From positions 124,001-188,000 of the forward strand of contig NZ_FOLP01000003.1 of the NCBI RefSeq assembly GCF_900112425.1: a DNA stretch of 64,000 bases. Reading direction: 5' to 3'. This DNA is from Variovorax sp. OK212. Lineage in GTDB: Bacteria; Pseudomonadota; Gammaproteobacteria; Burkholderiales; Burkholderiaceae_C. Positions within the stretch are counted from its first letter, which is position 1; the number at the start of each line of letters is the position of its first letter. Positions 1-8,072 of this stretch are shown here, piece after piece. Made by a program: the position numbers and the translations under genes. The notes under the pieces were generated by a model that made no database searches, had not been told where the DNA came from, and was given only the letters and a program-made list of their open reading frames with translations.

Positions 1-344
1 ACGACCCGAGAAATCGGCACACCAGTGCCGAAAGTCATGTGCCTGTGCGCACGGCCCGGTCGCTCGCCTTGCACCGCATGGGGAAGCAGCGCGACCGGAG
101 TCCGAAATCGGGGACGTGTGGGTGGGGGCAACCCGGGTCCTCGATTGCTCCGGCCGCAACGTCGAACAGGCGTGCTGTTCGAGGGGACGACGCATGGAGC
201 GGGGGCATTATTACTCAGGAAACTTTTTTTAACATTGGCGTAACGGCGGCGGGCGCCCGGCGCTGTTTCTCGAGGGAAACGCGAGGCTGCTGCGGCGTCG
301 CCACGGTTACATGTCGGCCTTCGACGAGGCCGCGGCGTGTGCCT
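1..344. other. No convincing gene (window start to rnk)
   Basis: Several short open frames cross this stretch, but they have arginine/proline-rich compositions typical of chance frames in GC-rich DNA, and none has a clear ribosome binding site or family signature. A short T-run near 224-230 is the only AT-rich feature. I see nothing else supportable here. Confidence 0.5.
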
Positions 345-743
345 TCAGGTTGCGTAGTCGCCGCTGGCCTCCGGCTGGTAGAGCACCGCCAGCACGCGCG
401 CCGCGCCCTCGGTGCCATTGGGCATGTCCCAGCGCGCGAGCGTGCCCGTCTTCACGCCCAGCAGGCCGATGCCCACCGGCGACAGCACCGAGACGAAGCC
501 CGCGCCCGGCTGCGAGTCGCCGGGGTAGCACAAGGTGATCTTCTGGCGCTGCTGCGTGGACGGGTCCTCGACCTCCACCTGCGAGTTCATCGTGACGATG
601 TCCGCGGGCATGTCGCGCGAGGGCAGCACGTCGGCCAGGTCGAGCAGCTCGGCGAGCGCGGGAGGTTGCTGGCCCGTCAGTTTGCCGAGACGGACGAAGT
701 CGAGTTCGGTGAGCGTGCGCTCCCCGTGAATGGTTGCAAGCAT
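345..743 (-). CDS. rnk: Nucleoside diphosphate kinase regulator Rnk (GreA/GreB family)
   Basis: This 132-residue protein belongs to the Rnk branch of the GreA/GreB superfamily. Rnk proteins bind the RNA polymerase secondary channel and were named for their effect on nucleoside diphosphate kinase levels. The C-terminal GreA/GreB-like domain starts near residue 46 (DIVTMNSQVEVED) and contains the characteristic SVLSPVGIGLLGVKTG stretch near residues 85-100. The N-terminal part is short, as in Rnk, and lacks the long coiled coil of true Gre factors. Length matches the family (about 130-140 residues). It is transcribed alone, away from the YnfA-like gene. Confidence 0.85.
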   Translation of the reverse strand: MLATIHGERTLTELDFVRLGKLTGQQPPALAELLDLADVLPSRDMPADIVTMNSQVEVEDPSTQQRQKITLCYPGDSQPGAGFVSVLSPVGIGLLGVKTGTLARWDMPNGTEGAARVLAVLYQPEASGDYAT

Positions 744-1094
744 GAAGCACTCCAGTTGAATGCGTCGCCGTTCTGAATGAAGGAACGAACGGCGTCGCTG
801 CCGCGCGGCGGGTGCCCGGCGGTCAATGGTTCGCGCATCAAGAAGAAGGGTAGCGGACCGCCGGGCTCAGGAAAGTGCGGAGGTGCGTCGCAAGACCGCC
901 GCGGTCGCCGCAACGGCTGCACCCGCGCGACGGCCAGCCGCTGCCTTGGGCAGGGCTGCGCATGCGGCAGGGTGTTTGCGGGAGGTGGACCACGGGGACA
1001 TTCGCGCGAGTTTAGGTGTGTGAGCCGAGGGCATCAAGCAAAGGCCTCATGTGCCTTGCCGATAAGCGGCATGCGGCCACGCACAATCAAAGAC
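744..1094. other. Intergenic region between divergent rnk and ynfA-like gene
   Basis: About 350 bases that should hold the promoters of both divergent genes. Open frames inside it are arginine/alanine-rich and unconvincing. I see no clear operator, RNA gene or repeat. Confidence 0.45.
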
Positions 1095-1412
1095 ATGCGG
1101 ACCTTTCTTCTCTATGTTGCGACGGCGCTCGCGGAAATCGTCGGCTGCTATCTGCCTTATCTGTGGCTCAAGCAGGAGCGCTCGGCATGGCTGCTGTTGC
1201 CGGCTGCGATCAGCCTCGCGGTGTTCGCGTGGTTGCTGACATTGCACGAGACGGCGGCGGGGCGGGTGTACGCGGCGTATGGCGGCGTGTACATCGGCGT
1301 GGCGATCGCGTGGCTCTGGGCGGTCGACGGCATCAAGCCCACGGCGTGGGACCTGGCCGGCGTGGCCGTGTGCTTCGTCGGCATGGGGCTCATCGCGTTC
1401 CAGCCGCGATAG
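1095..1412 (+). CDS. UPF0060 / YnfA family small membrane protein
   Basis: A 105-residue integral membrane protein of the YnfA/UPF0060 family, related to small multidrug resistance transporters; its substrate is not established. Four hydrophobic helices fill the sequence, beginning with [20 protein letters not shown] and ending with [14 protein letters not shown]. The conserved [13 protein letters not shown] motif near residues 13-25 and the [12 protein letters not shown] segment are family hallmarks. The ATG at 1095 gives the usual family length of about 108; the frame stays open upstream but that extension is not hydrophobic and not family-like. Confidence 0.85.
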   Translation: MRTFLLYVATALAEIVGCYLPYLWLKQERSAWLLLPAAISLAVFAWLLTLHETAAGRVYAAYGGVYIGVAIAWLWAVDGIKPTAWDLAGVAVCFVGMGLIAFQPR

Positions 1413-1435
1413 GGCGCTTCGCGCAAGCTGCGCCG

Positions 1436-1476
1436 CAAAAGGAAATGCCTCGCTACCTTGTGAGTAGCGAGGCATT
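1436..1476 (-). terminator. Terminator of the distal tRNA-Asn
   Basis: A 13-bp perfect inverted repeat (arms 1444-1456 and 1464-1476, 7-nt loop) lies 26 bases beyond the 3' end of the first tRNA-Asn. On the minus strand it is followed by a T-rich stretch (TTTCCTTTT). It is nearly the same hairpin as the one at 1678-1708. Confidence 0.8.
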
Positions 1477-1501
1477 CAGGAACCACCGGAGTGGTTTGTT
1501 T

Positions 1502-1577
1502 TGGCTCCTCGACCTGGGCTCGAACCAGGGACCTACGGATTAACAGTCCGGCGCTCTACCAACTGAGCTATCGAGGA
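1502..1577 (-). tRNA. tRNA-Asn (GTT), copy 1
   Basis: A 76-nt cloverleaf ending in encoded CCA. The acceptor stem is TCCTCGA/TCGAGGA, the D arm contains AGCTCAGTTGGTAGAGC, the anticodon loop is CTGTTAA with anticodon GTT, and the T arm contains GGTTCGAGCC. It is identical in sequence to the copy at 1731-1806. Confidence 0.97.
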
Positions 1578-1588
1578 ACAAGCCTTAA

Positions 1589-1594
1589 ATTATA
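1589..1594 (-). promoter_or_regulatory. -10 element for tRNA-Asn copy 1
   Basis: A perfect TATAAT on the minus strand lies 11 bases upstream of the mature tRNA. The short block between the -10 and the tRNA is almost the same in both copies. The -35 is weak here. Confidence 0.55.
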
Positions 1595-1677
1595 TGCAAT
1601 TGATTTGCCGATTTTGGATCGACGCTTCATTTTTTTGAACGGTGTGCAACACCGTCGATGCCGCTGCACAAATGAAA

Positions 1678-1708
1678 ATGCCCCGCTACCTTGTGAGTAG
1701 CGGAGCAT
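1678..1708 (-). terminator. Terminator of the proximal tRNA-Asn
   Basis: An inverted repeat with 12-bp arms (1678-1689 and 1697-1708) and a single imperfect pair is followed by TTTTC on the minus strand, 22 bases past the tRNA 3' end. Loop and stem are shared with the hairpin at 1444-1476. Confidence 0.75.
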
Positions 1709-1730
1709 CCAGTGGCCTTGCGGCTTTTTG

Positions 1731-1806
1731 TGGCTCCTCGACCTGGGCTCGAACCAGGGACCTACGGATTAACAGTCCGGCGCTCTACCAACTGAGCTAT
1801 CGAGGA
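1731..1806 (-). tRNA. tRNA-Asn (GTT), copy 2
   Basis: A 76-nt tRNA identical to copy 1, with anticodon GTT and encoded CCA. With its own promoter upstream and hairpin downstream it forms one unit of a tandem duplication with a period of about 230 bases. Confidence 0.97.
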
Positions 1807-1817
1807 ACAAGCCTTAG

Positions 1818-1847
1818 ATTATAGCGTGCTTTTTTGCTCGTTCTCAA
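1818..1847 (-). promoter_or_regulatory. Promoter of tRNA-Asn copy 2
   Basis: On the minus strand TTGAGA (1847-1842) and TATAAT (1823-1818) are separated by 18 bases, placing the start site a few bases before the tRNA. This is a near-consensus housekeeping promoter. Confidence 0.7.
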
Positions 1848-1878
1848 GCGCGCACAGATTTCGAAGACACAACCGTGA

Positions 1879-4065
1879 TCAGAGCGCCACGGTCAGCCCG
1901 AGCCGCAACGTGCGCGGCGCGCCGGGGAACAGATAGACATGGCTGAACTGGTAAGGCGACTCCTTCCAGTAGCGGCGATCGAACAGGTTGTCGACCGCGA
2001 GCGTCCAAGTCGTGGTCACGCCGCGCATCCTGGTGTCGTAGCGCAGCACCGCATCCACGCGCGTCCACGAGGGCAAGGTGACCGAGCCGTCGGGCAGCAC
2101 GTTGCGCCGGCCTTCGTACGACAGCTGTCCCGCCACCTCGAGTCCCGGCACTGCCGGCACGCGGTACGCGGCCTGCGCGCGCAGCACCTGCTTGGGCACG
2201 TTGGTGGGCGACTGGCCGTTGAGCGCCGGGTTCGCCGTGCTGTCGCGGCGCTTCGCGTCGATCAGCGTCACGCTGCCGCCCAGGCGCCATGGCCCCTGGT
2301 TCCATTGCGCGCCGCCCTCCAGGCCGCGATGCACCGCGCGGCCGTCGTTACGCACGTCGCAGAACCCGCTGCACTGGTCGATGTTGGTGACCGGCCGCGA
2401 GATGTCGAAGTACGCCACCTGCCAGTTGAAGCCGTCGTTGCCGCCCTTGACGCCCAGCTCCCACTGGCGCGAACGCAGCGCGGGCAGCGCCTGCCCGGCA
2501 TTGCCGTACGTCGCGCGGTTCGGCACGACCTGCGACTCCACACCCTGGCCCCAGCTCGCATACCCCAGCAGCCCCGGCTGGAGGGCATAGCTGGCCGCCA
2601 GCCATGGCGTGGTCACGCCTTGCTTGTAGCCCGTCGGTTCCGAGCCGTCGTTGCCGATGCTGCGGCGATCGAGCCGCGTGTGGCGCACGCCCACCCAGGT
2701 GCTGAAGCGCTCGGTCCAGCGGATCGCGTCCTGCACCGACAGCTCGGTCGAGCGCTCGTCGCGGTTGGTCTGCGGCGTGGTCGCATCGGGGCTCGGCGGC
2801 ACGATGGCCGTGCCCCAGATGTTGCCGATGCCCGCGAAGTTGTAGGCCTGGTTGTCGAAGCGGTTGCGCACACGGCTTTGCAGCAACCCGAAGCCCAGCT
2901 CGTGCTTCACGCTGCCCGTCATCACGTTGCCCTTGAGATTGAGGCTGCCCGCGGTCTGCGTGCGGCGCTCGTTCTCGCTGCGGAAGTCGTAGACGTCGAA
3001 GGTGCCGTCGGAGCAGTAGCGGTCGTAGTTGCCCTCGGCACTGCAGCCGAAGGCATAGGCCAGCCGGTCGTCGCTCTTCAGGCGCTGCTGGCCGATCTGC
3101 GCGGACCAGCGCCAGTCGGCGTTCAGCGCCTGGCTGAAGCGCACGGTGCCCGTCAGCGCATTGAACACCGACGGCTGCGACCACGGCTGGTTGTTGAGGT
3201 TGATGCGCGGGTCCACCGGCCGGGGCAGCACGCTGCCCAGCAGGCTGTAGCCGTTCTGGCTGGGCTGCGTCTTGCGGCTTTGCTCGATCTCGAATTCCAG
3301 CACCGAATCGCGCGTGATGCGCCAGTCGGCCGCCAGCGAGAACAGGTTGCGGTTGCCGTCGAGGTTGTGCGTGAGCGGCTTCAGGTTCTCGCTCGCCACG
3401 TTGAGCCGGTAGCCGAACTCGCGGTTCTCGCCGAAGCGCCCGCCAAGGTCGAGCGCGCCGAGCACGCTGCCGCGGCTCGTGGTCTCGATGCGCACGGTGC
3501 GCAGGTCCTGCTCGGTCGGCCGCTTCACGACGTAGTTGACCAGTCCGCCCGGCGCACTGGTGCCGGCCTGGATGCCGCTGGTGCCGCGCAGGATCTCCAC
3601 GCGCTCCTTGTTGTCCAGCGGGATCGAGGTCTCGGCGCTGATCGGCAGGCCTTCGCGGCGGTAGTTGAAGCGGTTGTCTAGCACGAAGCCGCGCACCGTC
3701 AGGTAGTCCCAGTAGCCGGCCGAGTTGTAGGCGTCGGTGACCGAGGCGTCGAACTGCGTGAGGTCGGCCAACCGGCGCGCGCCGCTCGCGCGCAGTTGCT
3801 GGCTGTCGACGATCGTGGCGGAAAGCGGCAGCTCGCGCAGCGGCACGTCGCCGAAGCCGCTCACGTCGGCCTGCGGCGCGGCGACCGCGTCGGTGACGGT
3901 GACTTCACGCAGCGCGGCCGACTGGGCTGGCTGGGCCGGTTGTGCCTGTTGCGCCTGTTGCGCCTGTTGGGCTGGTTGCGCCTGCGCGCCCCACGCGGCA
4001 GCAAGCAGCGCCGCGGCAATGGCACACGACAAAGGGGAAAGGGGCGAGAGAGTGTGTTGCTTCAT
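1879..4065 (-). CDS. TonB-dependent outer membrane receptor (siderophore-receptor type), in thiamin gene block
   Basis: A 728-residue outer membrane receptor. The ATG at 4065 opens a signal peptide (SCAIAAALLAAAWGAQA) followed by a low-complexity Gln/Ala/Pro stretch. The plug domain follows (PLSATIVDSQQLRASGARRL, later ERVEILRGTSGIQAGTSAPG), then a long TonB-receptor barrel with many aromatic and Arg/Asp-rich strands. The last strand ends LRLGLTVAL, without the usual terminal Phe. It is the last gene of the thiO-S-G-E run, starting 5 bases after the thiE stop, so thiamin, a thiamin precursor or its carrier is the likely ligand. The fold resembles ferric-siderophore receptors, so iron uptake cannot be excluded. 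Confidence 0.85.
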   Translation of the reverse strand: MKQHTLSPLSPLSCAIAAALLAAAWGAQAQPAQQAQQAQQAQPAQPAQSAALREVTVTDAVAAPQADVSGFGDVPLRELPLSATIVDSQQLRASGARRLADLTQFDASVTDAYNSAGYWDYLTVRGFVLDNRFNYRREGLPISAETSIPLDNKERVEILRGTSGIQAGTSAPGGLVNYVVKRPTEQDLRTVRIETTSRGSVLGALDLGGRFGENREFGYRLNVASENLKPLTHNLDGNRNLFSLAADWRITRDSVLEFEIEQSRKTQPSQNGYSLLGSVLPRPVDPRINLNNQPWSQPSVFNALTGTVRFSQALNADWRWSAQIGQQRLKSDDRLAYAFGCSAEGNYDRYCSDGTFDVYDFRSENERRTQTAGSLNLKGNVMTGSVKHELGFGLLQSRVRNRFDNQAYNFAGIGNIWGTAIVPPSPDATTPQTNRDERSTELSVQDAIRWTERFSTWVGVRHTRLDRRSIGNDGSEPTGYKQGVTTPWLAASYALQPGLLGYASWGQGVESQVVPNRATYGNAGQALPALRSRQWELGVKGGNDGFNWQVAYFDISRPVTNIDQCSGFCDVRNDGRAVHRGLEGGAQWNQGPWRLGGSVTLIDAKRRDSTANPALNGQSPTNVPKQVLRAQAAYRVPAVPGLEVAGQLSYEGRRNVLPDGSVTLPSWTRVDAVLRYDTRMRGVTTTWTLAVDNLFDRRYWKESPYQFSHVYLFPGAPRTLRLGLTVAL

Positions 4066-4070
4066 TCTGT

Positions 4071-5009
4071 TCAAAGGCTGGCCGCAGCGGCCTGCATGGC
4101 CGCCATCCATTGCGCGGCCGTGAGTTCGGGGTCTTCGGCGGCGACCAGTGCGCGCACCACGGCGACCGAGCCGACGCCGGTGGCCAGCACCTCGGGCAGC
4201 CGCACGGTGTCGATGCCGCCGATGCCCACCTGCGGGTAGCCGCGCAGCAGCCGTGCATAGGCGCCAAGCCGGGCCACGCCCTGCGGTGCGGTCGCCATCT
4301 TCTTGAGCGTGGTCGGGTAGACCGCGCCCATCGCGATGTAGCTCGGGCTCACCCTGTCGGCGCGCACCATCTCCGCATAGCCGTGCGTGCTCACGCCCAG
4401 GCGCAGGCCGGAGGCGCGCAACCGCGCGAGCGATTCGGGCGAGAGCGCGTCCAGGTCTTCCTGGCCGAGGTGGATGCCGTAAGCCCCCGCCGCAATGGCG
4501 ACCTGCCAGTGGTCGTTGATGAACAGCAGGGCGCCGGTGCCTTGCACCGTGTCGACGGCCGCCTGCACTTCGCGCTCGACGGCCGCGGCGTCTTCGGACT
4601 TGAAGCGCAACTGCACCGTCGGCACGCCGGCGCGCGCCATGCGGCCGACCCATTGCGCGTCGGGCAGCACGGCATAGAGGCCGAGCCGCTCGGGGCAGGG
4701 CGGAAACGCATCGCCGCGCGCGGTTGGCGGAAACGCCCGCATGCCGAAATCTTCGGGTGCATCGGGCCACAGCGCGGCGTCGAAGCTGCTCAGCCGCTGC
4801 GTCTGCGCGCGCCACGCGAGCGCCAGGCATTCGGCATCGATCTCGATGAAGCCGAGCGCGGAGCAGGCCCGCTTGGCGCCGCGGTACACGGGGTCGTCCG
4901 ACGAGAAATTCGGCGCGCTCACGGGCGCTGAAGCAATGGCGCCAAAGCGCAACCCGTGCGCCGCGACGATGGCTTGCGCAACGGCGCCTGCTTCGAGTGC
5001 GGTGCTCAT
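4071..5009 (-). CDS. thiE: Thiamine phosphate synthase with unusual N-terminal extension
   Basis: Joins HMP diphosphate to the thiazole phosphate to give thiamin phosphate. The ThiE core starts near residue 108: QLRFK (133-137), [39 protein letters not shown] and VGIGGI are the canonical phosphate, Mg and pyrimidine-binding motifs. At 312 residues it is about 100 longer than usual ThiE; the first 105 residues match no domain I recognise. The ATG at 5009 overlaps the thiG stop by 4 bases (ATGA), which supports this start and implies coupling. Confidence 0.9.
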   Translation of the reverse strand: MSTALEAGAVAQAIVAAHGLRFGAIASAPVSAPNFSSDDPVYRGAKRACSALGFIEIDAECLALAWRAQTQRLSSFDAALWPDAPEDFGMRAFPPTARGDAFPPCPERLGLYAVLPDAQWVGRMARAGVPTVQLRFKSEDAAAVEREVQAAVDTVQGTGALLFINDHWQVAIAAGAYGIHLGQEDLDALSPESLARLRASGLRLGVSTHGYAEMVRADRVSPSYIAMGAVYPTTLKKMATAPQGVARLGAYARLLRGYPQVGIGGIDTVRLPEVLATGVGSVAVVRALVAAEDPELTAAQWMAAMQAAAASL

Positions 5010-5890
5010 GGCGCGTGGTGCCAGAAGGGCGTGCCGAGCACGGGCGTGCTGGGGTGCGCGGCGTCTTGCGCGGCCATGGCGCCGGCGCGGTGCGCGGTGC
5101 GGCCGGCCTGCACGGCGTCGGCAAAGGCGCCGGCCATGGCGACGGGGTCTTGCGCGAGCGCCACGGCGGTGTTGAGCAGCACGCCGTCGTAGCCCCACTC
5201 CATCACCTGGCAGGCATGCGAGGGCAGGCCCAGCCCCGCATCGACCAGCATCGGCACCTTGAGCCGATCGCGCAGCACCTGCAGCGCATACGGGTTGACC
5301 GGGCCGCGGCCGGTGCCGATGGGCGCGGCCCATGGCATCACCGCCTGGCAGCCGACGTCGACCAGCCGCTGGCACAGCACGAGGTCTTCGGTGCAGTAGG
5401 GCAGCACCTTGAAGCCGTCGCGGATCAGCTGCGTTGCCGCATCGACCAGGTTCAGCGTGTCGGGCTGCAGCGTGTAGTCGTCGCCGATCAGCTCGAGCTT
5501 GATCCACGGCGTGTCGAACAGCTCGCGCGCCATCTGCGCGGTGGCGATCACTTCCTGCACGCTGTGGCAGCCGGCGGTGTTGGGCAGCACCGGCACGGCC
5601 AGCTTGCGCAGCAGCTCCCAGAAGCCATTGCCGAGGTCGCTGTTGCCCGAGCCCTGGCTGGCGGTCTGGCGGCGCAGCGAGGCGGTGAGCATGGCGGGCC
5701 TGGCGCGTTTCACCGCGGCCTCGAGCAGGTCGGGCGAGGGGTAGCGCGCGGTGCCGAGCAGCAGGCGGCTCTGGAAGGTCTCGCCGTAGAGAACCAGCGG
5801 GTCGGCTGCGGTGGGTGCGGCGGCTGCGGTGGCTGCGGTGGCTGCAGTGGCTGCAGTGGGTGTGGCGGTCATGTTGTCTGTCTCCATCAT
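5006..5890 (-). CDS. thiG: Thiazole synthase ThiG
   Basis: Forms the thiazole phosphate ring from deoxyxylulose phosphate, dehydroglycine and ThiS thiocarboxylate. The TIM-barrel starts near residue 32 ([19 protein letters not shown]). The Schiff-base lysine lies in [12 protein letters not shown] (about K131); [30 protein letters not shown] and the C-terminal [20 protein letters not shown] are family blocks. Residues 8-29 are an Ala/Thr/Pro run encoded by short tandem repeats. The start at 5890 directly follows the thiS stop; a second ATG at 5887 is possible. Its end overlaps thiE. Confidence 0.93.
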   Translation of the reverse strand: MMETDNMTATPTAATAATAATAAAAPTAADPLVLYGETFQSRLLLGTARYPSPDLLEAAVKRARPAMLTASLRRQTASQGSGNSDLGNGFWELLRKLAVPVLPNTAGCHSVQEVIATAQMARELFDTPWIKLELIGDDYTLQPDTLNLVDAATQLIRDGFKVLPYCTEDLVLCQRLVDVGCQAVMPWAAPIGTGRGPVNPYALQVLRDRLKVPMLVDAGLGLPSHACQVMEWGYDGVLLNTAVALAQDPVAMAGAFADAVQAGRTAHRAGAMAAQDAAHPSTPVLGTPFWHHAP

Positions 5891-6094
5891 TCAGCCGCCC
5901 GTCACGGGGCGGATCACTTCGATGCGGTCGCCGGGCTGCAGCGCGCGCGCGGCATAGGCCGAGCGCGGCACGAACTCGCGGTTCACCGCCACCGCGAAAG
6001 GCGGCGTGGCGGCCAGTGCGGCCAGCGCGTCGGTCAGCGTGGCACCGTCGGCCAGCGCGAAGGGCTTGTCGTTGATCAGGATGTTCATCGTCAT
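5891..6094 (-). CDS. thiS: Sulfur carrier protein ThiS
   Basis: A 67-residue ubiquitin-like sulfur carrier whose C-terminal glycine is thiocarboxylated to feed sulfur to ThiG. The sequence begins MTMNILINDKPFALADGATL and ends VTGG, with the required diglycine terminus. The NREFVPRSAYAARALQPGD segment is typical. The ATG at 6094 overlaps the thiO stop (ATGA); an in-frame ATG at 6088 is an alternative. Confidence 0.93.
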   Translation of the reverse strand: MTMNILINDKPFALADGATLTDALAALAATPPFAVAVNREFVPRSAYAARALQPGDRIEVIRPVTGG

Positions 6095-7197
6095 GTGTCG
6101 GGTGCCTGCATGCCGAAGGCCTGCGCGAGGTCGGAGCGGCCATGCGTGAGCAGCTCCATCGCCACGTCGAGCATGGCCGGCGCGATCATGAAACCGTGGC
6201 GGTACAGGCCGTTGACCTGCAGCACGCGCGGCTGCGGCCGGCGGATGGCGGGCAGGTTGTCGGGCAGCGTGGGGCGGCACTGCGTCGCGATCTCCACGAT
6301 GCGCGCTTCGGCAAAGCCGCTGTGCACGGCGTAGGCCGCGCTCAGCAGTTCGAGCGTGGAGCGCACGCTGGCGGGCGACATGTCGTCCGACTCGATCTCG
6401 GTTGCGCCGATCACGAACAGGTTGCCGGGCTTGGGCGCGATGTAGAGCGGGTAGCGCGGGTGCACCAGACGGGTGGGGCGCTGCAGGCTCACTTCGGGCG
6501 CATGCACGCGGATCACCTCGCCGCGCACGCCGCGCAGCGCGCTCCACTGGGGCTTGGCGCCGAGGCCGCGGCAGTCGATGACCCAGTCGGGCTGGCCGGC
6601 CGTGCCGGGCGAAAAGTCGGCGGGGGCGCGCGGCGATTGCCAGTGCAGCGTCACGCGCGGGTCGTTCTCGAGCGTTGCGCGCAGCGAGGCCAACAGCGCG
6701 CGGTTGTCGAGCTGGCCTTCGCCCGGCAGGAACAGCCCTTGTGCGAAGCGTTGGCCCAGCGACGGCTCCAGCGTGGCGATGGCCCGCGCGTCGAGCGTCT
6801 GCATCGGCGCGAGTTCGGGCACCTGCGCGCCGGTGTTCGCAAGCACGCGCGCCAGCCGCGTGGCCTCGGCGGCGTCCTGCCGGTGCCACAGCACCAGCGT
6901 GCCTTCGCGCTGGAAGAACACCGGCTGCGCCAGCGGCGCGAGCAGCTCGGGCCAGCGCGACAGCGCATGCTGGCCCATGCGCACGACCGACACCGGCGCC
7001 ACCGCCGACTCGGCCAGCGGCGCCAGCATGGCCGCGGCCACGCGCGCAGCGGCACCCTCGGCGTCGGGGCTTCCTGCTTCGAAGAGATCGACCGTGCAGC
7101 CCCGCCGCGCCAGCGTCACCGCCAGCAGCCGGCCCATGAGGCCCGCACCGAGGATCGCGGCCGATTCGAAAGGGAGGTTCATCGAAGAGCGGCTCAT
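6091..7197 (-). CDS. thiO: FAD-dependent glycine oxidase ThiO
   Basis: Oxidises glycine to dehydroglycine for thiazole synthesis. The dinucleotide motif GAGLMG (17-22) is followed by LLAVTLARRGCTVDLFEAG; the C-terminal part has FVIGATEIESDD and LPDNLPAIRR, as in ThiO/glycine oxidases. The ATG at 7197 is chosen because AAGGAG (7210-7205) sits 7 bases upstream; ATG 7182 lacks such a site, and a longer frame runs back into thiD. It is the first gene of the tightly coupled thiO-S-G-E run and starts only 35 bases from the divergent thiD start. Confidence 0.9.
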   Translation of the reverse strand: MSRSSMNLPFESAAILGAGLMGRLLAVTLARRGCTVDLFEAGSPDAEGAAARVAAAMLAPLAESAVAPVSVVRMGQHALSRWPELLAPLAQPVFFQREGTLVLWHRQDAAEATRLARVLANTGAQVPELAPMQTLDARAIATLEPSLGQRFAQGLFLPGEGQLDNRALLASLRATLENDPRVTLHWQSPRAPADFSPGTAGQPDWVIDCRGLGAKPQWSALRGVRGEVIRVHAPEVSLQRPTRLVHPRYPLYIAPKPGNLFVIGATEIESDDMSPASVRSTLELLSAAYAVHSGFAEARIVEIATQCRPTLPDNLPAIRRPQPRVLQVNGLYRHGFMIAPAMLDVAMELLTHGRSDLAQAFGMQAPDT

Positions 7198-7232
7198 CGC
7201 CAGGCTCCTTCGCGTCGCCGATAATTTTCCGC

Positions 7233-8072
7233 ATGACCCAAGGACCCACCCAGCGCTACGCACGCGTGCTTTCCATCGCCGGTTCCGACAGTGGCGGCGG
7301 CGCCGGCATCCAGGCCGACCTCAAGACCTTCGCGGCGCTCGGCTGCTACGGCATGACGGCCATCACCGCGCTCACCGCGCAGAACACGCTCGGCGTGTCG
7401 GGCATCCACGGCGTGCCGGCCGGGTTCCTCAAGGCGCAGATCCAGGCCGTGGTGGAAGACATCGGCGTCGACGCCGTCAAGCTCGGCATGCTGCACGCGC
7501 CCGAGGTGGTCGAGGTGGTGGCCTGGGCCATCGACCGCTACCAGCTGAAGAACGTGGTGCTCGACCCCGTGATGGTCGCCACCAGCGGCGACCGGCTCAT
7601 TGCCGCCGACACGGTGCAGGTGCTGGTGCGCGAACTGTTCCCGCGCGCGCTGGTGGTCACGCCCAACCTGGACGAGGCCGCCTTGCTGATCGGCCATGCC
7701 ATCGGCGGCATCGACGCGCTCGACGGCGCGGCCGACGAGCTGCTCGCGCTCGGCGCGAAGGGTGTGCTGCTGAAGGGTGGCCACCTGCCCGGCGACGAGG
7801 TGGTCGATGTGCTGCTGCAATCCGGTGGCGAAAGAAAACGCCTGGCTTCGCGGCGCATTGCCAGCCGCAACCTGCACGGCACCGGCTGCACGCTGTCGTC
7901 CGCCATTGCCGCGCACCTGGCGCTGGGCGCGGCGCTGCCCGAGGCGGTCGAGCAGGCGCGTGCCTACATCCTCGGCGCCATGGCGGCCGGGGCGGACGTG
8001 AAGGTCGGCGCGGGTCATGGCCCCCTCAACCACGGCTTTGCGCCAGTGCCGACGCGCCGCCTGCCGTTGTAG
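7233..8072 (+). CDS. thiD: Hydroxymethylpyrimidine/phosphomethylpyrimidine kinase ThiD
   Basis: Phosphorylates HMP and HMP phosphate to HMP diphosphate. The 279-residue ribokinase-like protein has IAGSDSGGGAGIQADLKT near residue 15, the DPVMVATSGDRL segment near 110, NLDEAALLIG, and the anion-hole motif NLHGTGCTLSSAIAAHLA near residue 213. It is the only thiamin gene on the plus strand. Its 3' end overlaps the convergent cytX gene by 47 bases, and its 5' end lies 35 bases from thiO on the other strand, so it is enclosed by minus-strand thiamin genes. Confidence 0.93.
   Translation: MTQGPTQRYARVLSIAGSDSGGGAGIQADLKTFAALGCYGMTAITALTAQNTLGVSGIHGVPAGFLKAQIQAVVEDIGVDAVKLGMLHAPEVVEVVAWAIDRYQLKNVVLDPVMVATSGDRLIAADTVQVLVRELFPRALVVTPNLDEAALLIGHAIGGIDALDGAADELLALGAKGVLLKGGHLPGDEVVDVLLQSGGERKRLASRRIASRNLHGTGCTLSSAIAAHLALGAALPEAVEQARAYILGAMAAGADVKVGAGHGPLNHGFAPVPTRRLPL

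Noticed and set aside
25..776. Possible genes before and over rnk on the plus strand
   Set aside because: Low-complexity Arg/Pro frames without ribosome binding sites; one overlaps rnk completely.
1939..3681. Long plus-strand open frame opposite the TonB receptor
   Set aside because: Arg/His/Ala/Val-rich composition with no motif; it mirrors the receptor's GC-biased third codon positions.
7198..7232. A second TPP riboswitch before thiO
   Set aside because: Only 35 bases separate the thiO and thiD starts and no CTGAGA/ACCTGA elements occur there.
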